Below are positions 33,466-45,515 of a DNA stretch of 64,000 nt, one piece after another. Made by a program: the position numbers and the translations under genes. The DNA comes from Blakeslea trispora (Eukaryota; Mucoromycota; Mucoromycetes; Mucorales; Choanephoraceae): the NCBI GenBank assembly GCA_025331445.1, contig JAIWNE010000142.1, forward strand, positions 1 through 64,000, in the 5' to 3' direction. Below the pieces are notes generated by a model. The model had not been told where the DNA came from. It was given only the letters and a program-made list of their open reading frames with translations, and ran no database searches. Numbering within the stretch: the first letter of the stretch is position 1; each line of letters opens with the position of its first letter.

Positions 33466-36366
33466 ATGGGAAAATCAATCGACAGACCCTACACTGTTCT
33501 CAAACATAAGATCAGTAAAAGATTTGATTGTACTTACCTTGGTTGCAAAAAGTCGTATACCAAGAACCACAGACTCACTTTGCACATCAAGAAAACCCAC
33601 AAAGGAAACAGCACTGAGGACGACATTCAACCCATGAGTGGCGTTTCTTTTTCTTTTAATGAAACGCCTACCATTGATGCAGAGTACGAAGGAGATTACG
33701 AACGTGATTCAGAAGAAGCACAAGTTGATGAAGAAGAGGATGAGGATAGTGCAGAAGATAGTGATTTCGAAGATGATGAGGAAGATATGACAGATGTCAG
33801 AAACAGCTTGGACGAGATCATGGCCGAGCGCCAAGCCGAGTGGGACCATGATGTTTCAGGAGGAAGCCCCTTCCGAAACGCTCAAACAATGATCATGATG
33901 TGCCTCTATAATGGCTATGTAGGCATGATGTCCAGAAGTCAGCTGAAGACTTTTTTGTATGGCGTCCAGAAGATAGTTGAAATTGCTGTCCAAGAAACAA
34001 AAGAAGGAAGGGTGTTCAAGATGCCAAAGGCCAACATGATCATGAGAGAAGATGCAAACAAAAAGTTCAGTGGCCCTTCAATTACTACTACAACTACTTC
34101 TCATGACGTGGTCGTCAAGGGACAAAAGCAAGAGAGTCAATGTAGCTCAAACTTACCTTCTGAGCATCTCAAGTTGTCCATGGCTAATCCTGTCATCAGC
34201 TCCAAGATCAGCGCACTTCCAGATCGCACCCACGGTGCATCAAAAAGCTTGGCAAATGGAACAAAGTGGAAGGAACATGCCTTATTCCAACCACCACAGA
34301 TTACCGTTGGAGGAAAAGATTTCTGGGTAGGAGATGTTGTTCAGGTAGAGAGATCCAACCTGCTCTTTCTGATCAAATCCTTCTTCCGCATTAATGGTGT
34401 TGATTCAGCTGACGGCTATTATGTTCTGGTGATGAACAACTCTTTTGGTTTCTTGCCAGAAGTCTCTACGATTGCTCAAAGCCAGCTCGTTTCAGTTGTT
34501 AACAAGAGCATGATGACTGAAAACAACTGTTGTGCGCTTCTTCCCGGTGCCGATACCATGCCTCGATCTTTGTCAGGTGAACAGAAACACCTCCTGTTCG
34601 GACAAAATCCATTGAAAGTGGCAAACACCGAAGGGCCTGGCCAATTCTACAAGATGGTAATTGCCCCTTTCATTCTCTTTACGGATGATACATCTGGTGG
34701 TTCATCGAAGCAGCACTTACCGTACGAGAGCTGGTCAATGACATATGCTGCTCTGTCATTGGAGAAACGTGGGTGTCGCGAGAACACTATGTTTATTGGC
34801 TGTGCACCAAAGAGTGAAGGGCTCAATGCAATGCATTTTGTCCCCTCTCTTGCTGCTGATTTGTTGAAATTGGAAAAGGGTATCCTGTTGTATTCTAGTC
34901 ACTATGATGAAATGGTATTAGTAAGGGCGCCTCTTCTGTTCATCTCTGCTGACAATCCAGCCCACTCTGACATCTGCGGTATCATGCAGCAAACCACCTT
35001 GTACTTCTGCCGCAAATGCTACACTTTGAAGCAAAGCAAGAAAAAAAGACAGACACATTTGGAAAGCAATGTCACTCCCGATGCGCTCAACAAGCCAGGT
35101 CCAAAAAGGTTCAAGTCATATTATGTTTTGGCAGCAACACAAGAAAACAGAAAGGATGTCCGCATGGAAAGTGAGATGCCCGGCTCCACATTGACAGCTA
35201 CTGATTATAGCTATAAAAATCCTGGATCGAAAGATCTCTTGCATCTTGAATCGTTTGATCCCGCTCTCGACATACCAGTGGAGGTATTGCATTGCTTGCC
35301 TCTAGGTGTTGTCAAATACTTGGTGACACATCTGGTGAAGGTTACTCTTGCTGGAAAAGGCAATCAAGACCGTTTAGCTCGCTTAACCAAAAGGTTACAA
35401 GACAACAGAAGCAACACCTCTTACAGCAGAAACTTCCGAGGTAACCTTCGACATGTTGGCTCTTTTGTGGGACGCGATTTCAAGCAGTTAATTCAGGTCT
35501 TGCCATTGATTATTGAAAAAGAATTTACTGACAATGAAGCTGATGCTATCATTCTACTCTTGAACGAACCACTCAAAGGCTTGGCAAAGCTTTGCTCTCT
35601 GGTGTTTATTCGTGAGACAGCAACAAATCTTGAAGAATATGCAATGGTAGTTATAAAAGCAGTTGAAGAGCTTACTCAAGCTCCTTATAATTTCGATATC
35701 ATCACTAACAACGAGACACCATTTTCAACTCAGCCTAAGGTCCATTATCTTCATCATCTTCATGAGGATATCCTTCGCTTTGGATGTGCATTGCAATACG
35801 AGACAGAAAAAGGTGAAATGTACAACAAGTTTATCAGAGAGCAGTTGTTTCACACCAACAGACACTCTCCCTCAAAAGATGTTGCTGTTCGTTTTGGCAA
35901 GCAAGAAGTGTTACGACACATTATCGACGGTAGCTCTTGGGTGAACAAAGAAGGCAACAGAGTGAAGTATGGTCAAGACATCGAGAGTGTGATTAAGTCG
36001 AATAAAGACGAATTCATGCAGACCATTTTTGGTGTGCGTGGTTTATCTGACCCAGGCTACGATCCAGTTAAGGGCAAACTAGAGCCAAGATTTTCGGGTG
36101 TCTTTGAAGATGAGTACGAAAACCGTTTTGTTGGTGTTGTTAAAGAAGATGGTGTGAGTGTACAAAAGTACACGGTAGCTGCCAGAAGAAGTGAGAGCTT
36201 GTTAGAATGTCAAGCCACAGACGAAGTGTTTGAACTTGTCGCGTTACAACCATTTGGTATCTTGGATACACACTCTGCCTCTCCTACAATCAATTTATAT
36301 GTCAATCTGTTTAAGTTTGGAACTATCACGCTTTTGAATAGCTGTAACATCTACTCTTACCATTAA
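33466..36366 (+). CDS. C2H2 zinc-finger DDE transposase-like protein, intact (966 aa)
   Basis: A single uninterrupted exon. A C2H2 finger uses Cys22, Cys27, His40 and His45. Residues about 60-115 are very acidic. FWVGDVVQVERSN near 290 resembles a BAH-like module. The catalytic order parallels the tnp2/Plavaka transposases here: FTDDTSG (Asp407/408), SADNPAH (Asp496, cf. MMDLPA), CRKC (515-518), VEVLHCLPLG (606-614, cf. DIMHNLFLG) and LQYETEKGEMYN (Glu779, cf. FNFERYN) followed by TNRHS. It therefore probably belongs to a divergent branch of that superfamily. No companion gene, inverted repeat or stop was found. It could be a recent active copy or a domesticated DNA-binding protein. Confidence 0.82.
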   Translation: MGKSIDRPYTVLKHKISKRFDCTYLGCKKSYTKNHRLTLHIKKTHKGNSTEDDIQPMSGVSFSFNETPTIDAEYEGDYERDSEEAQVDEEEDEDSAEDSDFEDDEEDMTDVRNSLDEIMAERQAEWDHDVSGGSPFRNAQTMIMMCLYNGYVGMMSRSQLKTFLYGVQKIVEIAVQETKEGRVFKMPKANMIMREDANKKFSGPSITTTTTSHDVVVKGQKQESQCSSNLPSEHLKLSMANPVISSKISALPDRTHGASKSLANGTKWKEHALFQPPQITVGGKDFWVGDVVQVERSNLLFLIKSFFRINGVDSADGYYVLVMNNSFGFLPEVSTIAQSQLVSVVNKSMMTENNCCALLPGADTMPRSLSGEQKHLLFGQNPLKVANTEGPGQFYKMVIAPFILFTDDTSGGSSKQHLPYESWSMTYAALSLEKRGCRENTMFIGCAPKSEGLNAMHFVPSLAADLLKLEKGILLYSSHYDEMVLVRAPLLFISADNPAHSDICGIMQQTTLYFCRKCYTLKQSKKKRQTHLESNVTPDALNKPGPKRFKSYYVLAATQENRKDVRMESEMPGSTLTATDYSYKNPGSKDLLHLESFDPALDIPVEVLHCLPLGVVKYLVTHLVKVTLAGKGNQDRLARLTKRLQDNRSNTSYSRNFRGNLRHVGSFVGRDFKQLIQVLPLIIEKEFTDNEADAIILLLNEPLKGLAKLCSLVFIRETATNLEEYAMVVIKAVEELTQAPYNFDIITNNETPFSTQPKVHYLHHLHEDILRFGCALQYETEKGEMYNKFIREQLFHTNRHSPSKDVAVRFGKQEVLRHIIDGSSWVNKEGNRVKYGQDIESVIKSNKDEFMQTIFGVRGLSDPGYDPVKGKLEPRFSGVFEDEYENRFVGVVKEDGVSVQKYTVAARRSESLLECQATDEVFELVALQPFGILDTHSASPTINLYVNLFKFGTITLLNSCNIYSYH

Positions 36367-36638
36367 AAAAAAATTTCATTTGTAAAAGGACTTCTTCAAA
36401 AAAATGTGTCTGGGTAGAAAAGGACTTAGCGAAAAAAAACGAAAAAAATCAGAGGAATAAGAGGGCAATCAATCGTATTGCTCAGAACTTAAGCCTCTGA
36501 GCTTGTAAAAGTACTTCTCAATTTTTGAAATAGCAAAGAGTAAAAAAATTCATAAAATAGTCTTTAAAAACGGTTTTCAGCCAATCATAGAGCTTACTGC
36601 AGTATTTTTATCAAATTTAATCGAATTTTTCACCGCGT

Positions 36639-37538
36639 GTGTTGGCCAATACTACCATTTGTACCAAGTATGAGCCCAAGACTAATTTTAATCATTGGCT
36701 ATCCGATTACGAAGCTCAATGCGATCGACTCGCTTTAACTGTTAATTATAAGAAACTTCACATTGCCGCTTACCTTCCGGAGGAAACTGCTAATTGGGTT
36801 TCTCGCTCTCAGGCTGATCTTCAATTGCAAGAACTCAAGACTAAACTTAAGAATATTTATGGTGTCTCGGATGAGAAATACAAGGTCTAATTGCGTAAAC
36901 GCCTTGAATCACTTCGACAAGGGAACATGTCTTCCAAACGGTTCAAAATGCTCTTTGAATCTGTCGTCTTGGACTTCCCTGCGTGCCACAGCCTGGACTC
37001 CAACATTCTTCATGCCATCTACCTACGCGGTATGAATCCTCGCCTCCGTGCTGCTGTGGTTCCTAACATCGCCTCATTGACTACCTGGATCAAGATCGCC
37101 GACGCCGCTAGCCAAATTGAAGATGCCCTCACCTCCGACGACCTCCTTCTTGAAGATGCGTTCGCAAAACACTCTCTGGATCCTAACACTTCGACCCCTC
37201 TTGATCTCTGGGTTGGCCCATCTCCCCTGGAAATCGACGCATTTCAGCGCTGCTCGGGTCCTCGTGGTTCGTCTGGGTGTTTTGGTTCTCGTGGTTCTTC
37301 TGGTCCCTCCGGTTCCCGTGCTTCTCATGGTTTCTCTAGTAGCGCAGGTGCTCCACATTCGCAGCCCCGCAGGCCTAACAACTTTCACCGTTGGACCTAA
37401 GATGGTGAACCTATCTGTGGTCACTGTTCTAAGGTAGGACATCTCAGGAAGAAATGCCGTCAGCGGAAGCAACGTTCCATTAACCAAGTCGACGCCACAG
37501 CGCAGAAGAGTTTTAAGAAACCCAGCATTCGAGTCTAG
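36639..37538 (+). pseudogene. Retrotransposon gag fragment with zinc knuckle
   Basis: One frame of about 300 codons, with TAA at 36888-36890 and TAA at 37398-37400 inside it, ending at TAG 37536-37538. The first part is capsid-like (FNHWLSDYEAQCDRLAL, NPRLRAAVVPNIASL), followed by a Gly/Ser/Arg-rich linker and the CCHC knuckle CGHCSKVGHLRKKC near 37415-37455, which binds RNA in retroelement gag proteins. Both internal stops could be former CAA codons. No protease, reverse transcriptase or LTR was found downstream, so it is a stranded LTR-retroelement remnant, probably Ty3/Gypsy-like. Confidence 0.75.
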
Positions 37539-40500
37539 GATAAAATAAGTGAGTTTAGTCTCACTTTGCTTTTAGAGGTTGACTATACAGAGAGAATAAA
37601 TGATGAAAGGGAAGGTTTTTTTGTCGAAGTGTTATATAAAGGGTAATGGGAGGTTATTTTTCGAGTTTGAAGCTGATCCGAGGAGATGAGTTGATCTCGG
37701 TTTTTTTTACATGTCAAAGACCATAAAATAAATAAAAAGACCAAGAAAAACAATCTGTGAGAAAGAGATTTGACTAAAAAGGGAAAAAAATAGCAGTGAA
37801 AAGGAAGAGACAATTAAATGGGGGGTTTGATTTCAGATTTTATGCAGAAAATATGTACAAAAATGGTAAATGGGGGGTAGGCCAAGTGAGGTGAAACAAT
37901 CTGTGCAAAAAAATCGAAAGTATATATCCAAGTTTATTTAAAAGGTAAAGAAGAAGTAAAAAGAAGGCAATTCCTTAAGATTAACTCGGATATTTCAAAA
38001 GAAAAAGGTGGCAGACTAAAAGAGAAGAAAGAGAAGCATAAGTAGCCAGAATTATACAGCCAAAGACTAGAGAGCCAATTTTTTATTTTTTGTGTAATCA
38101 CAACAAGGTGTGGAAAGCTAAAGAAGTATATAAAATGGTCAAGAAATCAAATGATAAGGAAAAAGGAAGATATGAGTGTTCTTGTTTTTTAATTTCTAAT
38201 ATAATAGTACAAAAAATTTACGATCATGGCTGAATGTCGATCTTGAGATCACTCATCACCATCACTGAAGCAACATGAGCACATGGAGAAGGACCCGTTA
38301 TTGCTGTAAGTGTCTATAAGGCAAACAATATTTGGTAAAATGAATAACAGAGATTCTAAGAGCTAAATTTTTAAAAAAACTGCTATCATTTCTGTACAAA
38401 GTGAGATTGTATAGGATGGACTAACTAAAGTTGCCATTCATGGGTATAACTTAAGCATAGACAAGATGGAGAATTCAGATGTAGGTGTGAGACTAGGAGT
38501 GATAGCCTTAAGAAAAGTCTGAAAACAAAGAAAGGAACTTGTCGTGTTTGGCTTGTCTGAACATGAATTCCTTAAGAGTTGAAGTCTATATTTGTATATA
38601 AAGATCTACATCATAATTGGATTAAGTAATCCTACCAACATTATGTCAGTCTAGAATGATTTCATTAGCAAGTGCTATGAATCTGGACTAAAGAAGATGA
38701 TAAGCAATAAGTCTTGCTAAAGAAAGTAAAATGTCAATATGTTATTAAAGGTGACACAAACTAGTCTATGACATTGTTCTCTTGAATATCCAGATTTAGT
38801 AAAGAGTAAAGACTAAAGGAAGTCAAAGACGTAATAGCAATAGTAGATAGCAATTGGTATAAATACTCTCATTTATTTGTTCATAATAAAGGCATACGTA
38901 AAACAGTTTCAAACTATTTACTATACTTGTCCCCTGTATATTCTATTTACCTAAAATATCACAGAACTTATGCAAACTGAAAGGTAGTTAAAAGAAAAAG
39001 GGAATTAAAAAAAGAACTGATTCCAATTCCTACCAAATCGCTATTTTATCTTCTGCTAATGACTCTCACTTAATAAGGATGAAATGTTTAATTATCTCTT
39101 TTAAGAAGTGTTGGCCTTAAACATTGGAATCCAAACTTGAGACTAGGCAAATCTACTGTGTAGACAAACAACCCTAAATGCTGTGAAATTGATATTGGAC
39201 TTAATAGTGATATTGAATGCCTAGTTGAGAAGACATAAAAGAAGAACAGAAGGATCAATTGTAGACTCTTTATGAGTGATTCATTCCCTTTCTTTTATCA
39301 GGACAATTGGTTGTTTTACATGTTTATTGAAATGAGTATATTATCAACAATCATCAACATTTTCGGTCAGTGCTAGCAACAATTCAAGAATCGCTTTTCA
39401 GTTAATCCATCATAATACGTTTTTATTTCCCAAATGATAAAAAAAAATGGTCCAACTAGCTATACTGTTATCCACCTCATAGATGCTTACCTCTCAAAAA
39501 TCATGAAACTCTCTAAAGAACCTTTAATCAACCAAAGTGCTGCTGATATGTAACTTGAATTGATTCTCTCAGCGACAAAGATGTTGGCAATGATACCATC
39601 TCCCTTTGACTAAGCTTTTAACTTTACTGGTAGCTTTACCTCTTAATTCCATTTTGTCATTGATAGGATTGATCTCTAGTAAATCAGATGTAAATTCGGC
39701 TAGAAATTGTTATTTGGAGAGTGCAAGCATTGTCTTCAATAAACTAAAGTGATAAAAGACTGTTATCACAAGCTGAGGGTGTAATTCGTAGGTCTAGGTT
39801 AATTCAATCAGAGATGATAATGACTCCATACTATCTTCAAAGGTTTATATGTGTGTCAGGTAATCAATTGTAGAAATGGAACAATATCTTACTCTGCTTT
39901 AAAAATCCATTGGGCCTCATCATAAAACAATCATCTAACAGTGTGACTAATACATTATCTATTTTCATGAAATGTTAGATTATAAAGCCATATGTAATAC
40001 CATCGAGTTGCTTACCTTTGCTTTATATTAAGCGCGATTAAAAGAATTTTCATGTTAGTGTAATCATCTCCATCACTGATAATTTGGAAGAAAATGTAAT
40101 TATTGATCTTTTTCAAGTGATTTAATCATGGCGTGTTTAAAAACTGCAATTGTCTGCTTTGCGATGGTAAGATGAGTGAATGTATGATAAGGACTTGAGC
40201 TGACCAAATTGATCGTGAACAAACCTAAAAGTAAGCCGCTTTCTAGACAGATAAAAGAATGGATAGGTTAGCGATCATGTTGAATGACTAGAATAAATTA
40301 CCTTAAGCTAGAAAGAAAATATCGTTGAGATTCAGTAAAACAAAGGGGTATAGTAATCAATAGACTGAAGAAAAAAAAGGGCGAGATAAAAAGAAAGAAA
40401 ACAGAAGAGAGAGAGTAATGTCACCCCCATAAATAATGCGGAATTTTTGGGGGCAATTTACTCTTAAAATATGTCAACTATCTTAATATAGATAAAGAGA

Positions 40501-40848
40501 GAAAAGACCTGAAACTTTCTTAGAAATTGGTCAATCAGAACACTGAATTTTCCATCACTAAGAAAAAGAAATAAGGTAAATGTTGATGATTTGGTTCATA
40601 TTTCTCTTTGCATCATACGCTTCAACCAAGAACAAAAAAAAGACTTTTTGTGATATAGATGAATCCAATTATTTCATTAAAAAGAATGAGATGTAGTCAA
40701 AAAGATAATTACACTCGAATAGTAGAAAAAAGACACAATCCTTAGATTTCAAGAAAAATAACGTTTTCATGAAGCATTGACTTCATGTGCTCTGACTTGC
40801 TTTTGCATATTAAGAACTGACTAGAATAGTTATAGCTAGTAAAAAATA
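37539..40848. other. AT-rich gene-free region
   Basis: About 3.3 kb with no open frame of note, no domain and no repeat that I could match elsewhere in the window. Confidence 0.55.
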
Positions 40849-43500
40849 ACGTGCCTCCAGACTTAAAATCCCGAAAAAATCATGAGTTTTCAAAAAGCTT
40901 CACGTAAAAACTTTTGTATGCAAAAACTTGCAAAGTAGCGCAAATGTTGTTTTTATAACCTTTTTTAACAATATTGACGCATCAAAAGTCATTTTTTATT
41001 ATAAAAGTTTTGAGCTGAAGCCTTTCAAAGTTGATCGGTACTTCAAAAATTTAAGCAGGTGGCCCACTTAAGGGATCTAAGAGTTGAAACATGGCATCTT
41101 TCAGCAAAATTTTTTGTAAGACCGGTTTTTCTGAAATTCAATATGTTCAGCCAATCACGTTTAAGATGTCAAGATTCTATAAATGGTAACCTGTTATTGT
41201 TTGTAAATCCTTTCTCTGATCTTTATCTTAGTATATCTCAAAATGCCTTATCCTAGCAAGAAAAAATTGAAATTTGCTGCTCAAAAGAAAGATGAGAAGG
41301 GAAGACTTGTAAAAAAAACCCCCTGTTGAGATTGTCCCTGAAAGTAAAATTGAATCGAACAAGATTGGGAAATCTGGAGAGAGGATACTGAAAGTTTGGC
41401 TCTCGATAACTTGAGGGACGATGGGTCATCTGGTCAAAAGAGAAGAGGGCCTTACCAGAAGACATCGAGAACCACAAAGTGAAGAAGAAATGTGGAGTCC
41501 AAGAAGGTAGATCCCAGGGCAACTCTCTTCAACTTTGGCATCAAAGTTCTCAATGAGGATCAGCCCAAAGAGGAATACACTCGTCCTCAAAGAAAGCTGA
41601 TCCAAATTGAGGAAAAAATTGAAGAGTTGCGAAGCCATGTCGAGTCTGTCACAAACAAAATAGAAGAAGGCACTTCGGCTGAGGCCTACAACGGTTTTAG
41701 ACTTTTGTCTTTCTTGATCTACTTTGAAAACCGCTTGGATGGCCTCAAGATAGGTGAAGCCTCAGAAAAGGTAGCCAAAACCTTGTGGCCTCAAAGCTCC
41801 AAGCCCTCCCGTGCTAGAAGCATTGTCAAGTGGTCAGAGGAGTATTTGGAGTATGGTGATCTCTCTGATCATTGTCAGGGAGTACATGTCAAGCGCCAGT
41901 CTTTCTTAAGTCACAATGACATTAAAAGCAAGGTCTTGGAATACATGAAGAAGACAAACCCTGCTGAGAGAAATCTCTTCAGCATCAAGACCTTCATTGA
42001 AAAGAGGTCATACCTTCCTGCTTGGGCGTCCCTGGTTCCGTAAGTATCACTACTTCTAGCAAGTATCTTAAAGAGTGGGGATAATCATATGGCAACAAAA
42101 ATGACTTGTTTTTCGACGGCCATGAAAGATGAGATCTTGTAGAATATCGAAAAGCCTGGTGTGAAAGAATGATGAAGTATATGGCCAAGTCGGAATTTTA
42201 CACAGGTGGGCAAGAAGAACAAGTGTTGAAGCCAAATTTGGATGAAGCAGAAGAAAAGATCGTTTTTGTTACTCATGACGAGTCCACCTTTTATGCCAAT
42301 GATGGTAAAGACGAAGTGTGGACTCATGAAGATGAGTCCGTGATCAGAAAGAAAGGGCCAGGCTCTTCAATCATGGTAAGCGAATTCCAATGCCCTTGTC
42401 ATGGAACGATGAGGATTCGTGGATGGACCTCCAGAAAGATGTTTAAAGCTGGAGAAAGTAGAGATGGTTGGTGGACAAGCAAAGATATGGTTGCTCAGTT
42501 AAAGGACCATGTCATTGGGTTGTTTGAAAGCTTGCATCCAGATTGCCGAGCTGTATTCCTCTTTGACAACAGCTCAAATCATGGGCTTACAGTGATGACG
42601 CACTGGTTGCAAGTCGTATGACACTCAATGAAAAAGCATGGCCTTTAACTGAGAAGTATCAGTTCAAGGATACAATCATCGAACTTTCGCCTGGTCAGCT
42701 TTTGCATCAGTCGTTCTATTATGACAAGGAGATTTCTTACCGTGATTCGAAGGGCAGGGCCAAGAAGAAGAATGTCAGATATTTCAAAGGTAACTCGAAC
42801 ACTAAACTTGATTGCCTCAACTAATATAACTACCGTATCAGGCGTGAAGAAGATCCTTGAAGAGCGAGGACAATGGCTCGGGTGATCTCGACGGTCGAGT
42901 TTGGAGAATGCGTTATGGTAGCAAGGAGCCTGGGTTTCGATCGATGTGCTGCGCCTTGCACGTTTTGGAAAGTGGGCCAGACTTCAAAGCCCAGAAGACA
43001 GCTTTACAAGAGATTGTTGAAGATGCTGGCCATATCTTTGAGCTGTACCCCAAACACCATTGTGAATGCAATTGGATCGAGATGTATTAGGGTGCAGCAA
43101 AAAGAGAAGCCAGGCTTCGGTGTGATTACACTTTCAAGTCTTTGGAGAAAAACAATCCTGCCTTTTTGGATAAAGCGGGGGATATTACAAAGATCCGCCG
43201 CTACTTCCAACGCTGCATGAATTACATCGAGGCTTACAGCAAGCATGAAGATGGTAGAGAGGTTGCCAAAGACTTAAAGAAATTTGTTGAAAAGAGATAC
43301 TTATCTCATAGAAAGGTCAGAACACCTAAAGACCTTGAATAAAAAAAAGTTTATTTGTTGTAAAATCTGCTGCTTTGCCATAATTTCATCAAGGAAATTA
43401 TATGAATGACCTGAGTTCGACCCACGAGCGTAACAAAAAAAATGGGATGCAAAAATCGAAACAAAATAAGGTTTTTGTTATTTTAATTCTGGAGGCACGT
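40849..43500 (+). mobile_element. TA-target DDE transposon, copy 1, complete ends
   Basis: Inverted termini ACGTGCCTCCAGACTTAAAA at 40849 and its complement (one mismatch) ending at 43500 are flanked by TA at 40847-40848 and 43501-43502, the target duplication of Tc1/mariner-type elements. The 2652-bp element holds one transposase gene. Copies 2 (59743) and 3 (62405) share the termini. Confidence 0.88.
41243..43342 (+). pseudogene. TA-target DDE transposase, copy 1, inactivated
   Basis: Starts MPYPSKKKLKF. The N-terminal half ends in a helix-turn-helix-like segment. The catalytic motifs are VTHDESTFYAND (first Asp), VFLFDNSSNHG (second Asp, near 42560) and HCECNWIEMY (Glu, near 43075). The second Asp and Glu are about 170 residues apart, far more than the 34 of classical Tc1, because a Cys-containing region (SMCCALH) lies between them. 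An intron near 42789-42841 joins RYFKG to KKILEERG. Stop TGA 41480-41482 (a Trp in copy 2), shifts near 41310 and 42010, a TAA near 42085 and a TAG after NWIEMY disable it. Confidence 0.82.
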
Positions 43501-45515
43501 TAGAATAAGAGATGGTTTAGTTGAAGAGACTTTCTCGATGAGCAACAAGAATACTAATAGTATCAGCTTAGAACATAACGTTTCTTTTCAAGCATACTTA
43601 GCAGTTTTAAAGCGGGGAATTTGGCTTGTTTTCTGCTTGTCTATCAGAGTTTTTTTCTCTCTCTCATTTTTTTTAATGTGTGACAAAGCCCAGACATCAG
43701 ACATTTTTTAGCACTTTGAAATTTTTTGACCTTGTTTTTTTATAAGTTAAATAAAATTTTAATTCAATGCTATAAAGAAGCAATTGTTTGCAGTAAAGAC
43801 TTCAATATTTTTACATGAGTGTTTTCTAGACAATTAGGGACACACTCTGTCCAAGTTTCAGCAAATTCTGACCATTTTTGAGAGATTTGATTTTTTACTG
43901 CTTAAAGACCCCGTGAAAGGACTCATTTAATGTAGGAAATTTTTTATCACTTTCAGGCCTCAAGTGTAAATTTTTTGTAGTGGACCACATCAAAAAAATT
44001 TTTGGCAGGATCCTGTCAGAATCGGGGTGTATCTGACCAGTGCCTGACAGTGTCAAAATAGGGACAACTTTACCTATTAAATGACAATGTCAGACCTCCG
44101 CCAAAATCTGACAATTATTGTCTGCATAAATATTGTCAGAATAATGTCAGAATCTGGGGGATCTTACCTGCCAACTGACAAAAAAAAAACTGTCAGAATC
44201 TGGAGGTTTCTGACAGGTATACAACACTTCTTTACTGTCAGAATCCATACCTTCCTTTGTTATGATTCGTTGATTTTCGTTGATTTTCTTCATTTCTTTT
44301 ACCTTTTTGGACTTTTTGTGTTTCCTTCGGTCTTTCGTTCATACGTCTCATAGGCTCATTGACGTTACATTATTATACAATTATTAAAATACACTTCTTT
44401 ACCATTCGACCTTAGTTTAAAGATGTATGCTTTATTTAGACCATTTCCCCTTCCTTCTTGGGACATCGCTCTTTAGAACATTGATGATTAAAAATAGCTC
44501 AAAAGACGCAATAAAATATTGGCTTATTCGTTTATACTATTAGTTTATTTCAAAAAATATTACTATATATAATCCAAATGCTACCACGATCTATTGATTC
44601 ATTGGCGCAATATTTTGCTAAATACTACCAGGATCCCCTTCCCTTCCTTACCTTACTCGCGGTGTCTTCAGCCACACTTTCAGAGCTTGTTTTACTGATG
44701 CCAAAAAACGTTCTTGCTGTTGCGCTCACCATCGACGTCAAGAACATGGTTTGTAAGAAAACACCCAGGAAGAACCTCTATCTTGTAGCCTGAAATAAGC
44801 GGTTTTAGCCATTAGAACGCCTCGGAATTCGCACTGCCAAAGAGCCAAAGAATGGAAGCCAAGAGCGCCTATCAACAAAAAAGAAAGATTAGGAACAAAT
44901 GGTTGCTATAGATGAGTTATAAAGACATTACCTTTAGAAATACACGAGCTATGAGTCATAACTACAAGGAAGCAACATAGTATTTACGTCTAAGAAGAAT
45001 AGTTAGTATCAAAATAATAGGTCTTTAATATAGCGTGCTTACCCAAGTTCACAAGAAGCCTTCGCCTAGCAACAAAGGCAAAGAGTCAGCCCAAGCCATT
45101 GTTAGAGGAGACCTAAACTTCAAATATTTAGTAATAAGATCGTTTTCATTGCTGGGTTAATAACCTACCTTTCAAGTATAAACCGATAATAGCAGAAGCA
45201 TTCAGTTATTTCCTATTTAAAAGAAACTCTAGAGTATTTGCTTTAGTTAAAGGGCCTCTTTAATATGAACTACATTACCATGAACCAGTAGAAAGTGGAA
45301 AGAATAGAGAAAAAAGATATAAATTAAAAAATGTTCAAAGTAAAAATTTTATTGGTACTTCAGCCTCTGCTAATCTATACCCAGCTCACTTACCTTTGCA
45401 AATCTAACCTACCTATCAGCTAAATTTAGAAGACATATAAAAACTACAATTGTCATTCACAACTCAATCCGTATATCACATTATTCTTCTTTCTCATCTT
45501 AAATTTATTTGTAAA
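43501..45515. other. Intergenic region with the TGTCAGA cluster
   Basis: No supported gene. A 71-codon plus frame at 44578-44793 has no motif. The notable content is the repeat cluster at 44014-44245. Confidence 0.5.
44014..44245. repeat. Cluster of TGTCAGA / TCTGACA words
   Basis: TGTCAGAATC or close forms occur at least five times on the plus strand, with CTGACA complements interspersed, across about 230 bp. The density suggests protein-binding subterminal repeats or an eroded satellite. Confidence 0.65.

Noticed and set aside
43395..43432. tRNA-like GAGTTCGACCCACGAGC word
   Set aside because: Only the T-arm-like part is present. No acceptor, D or anticodon stem could be folded around it.
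44578..44793. 71-codon frame before the B element
   Set aside because: Short, without domain or splice partners. It cannot be told from chance in this composition.
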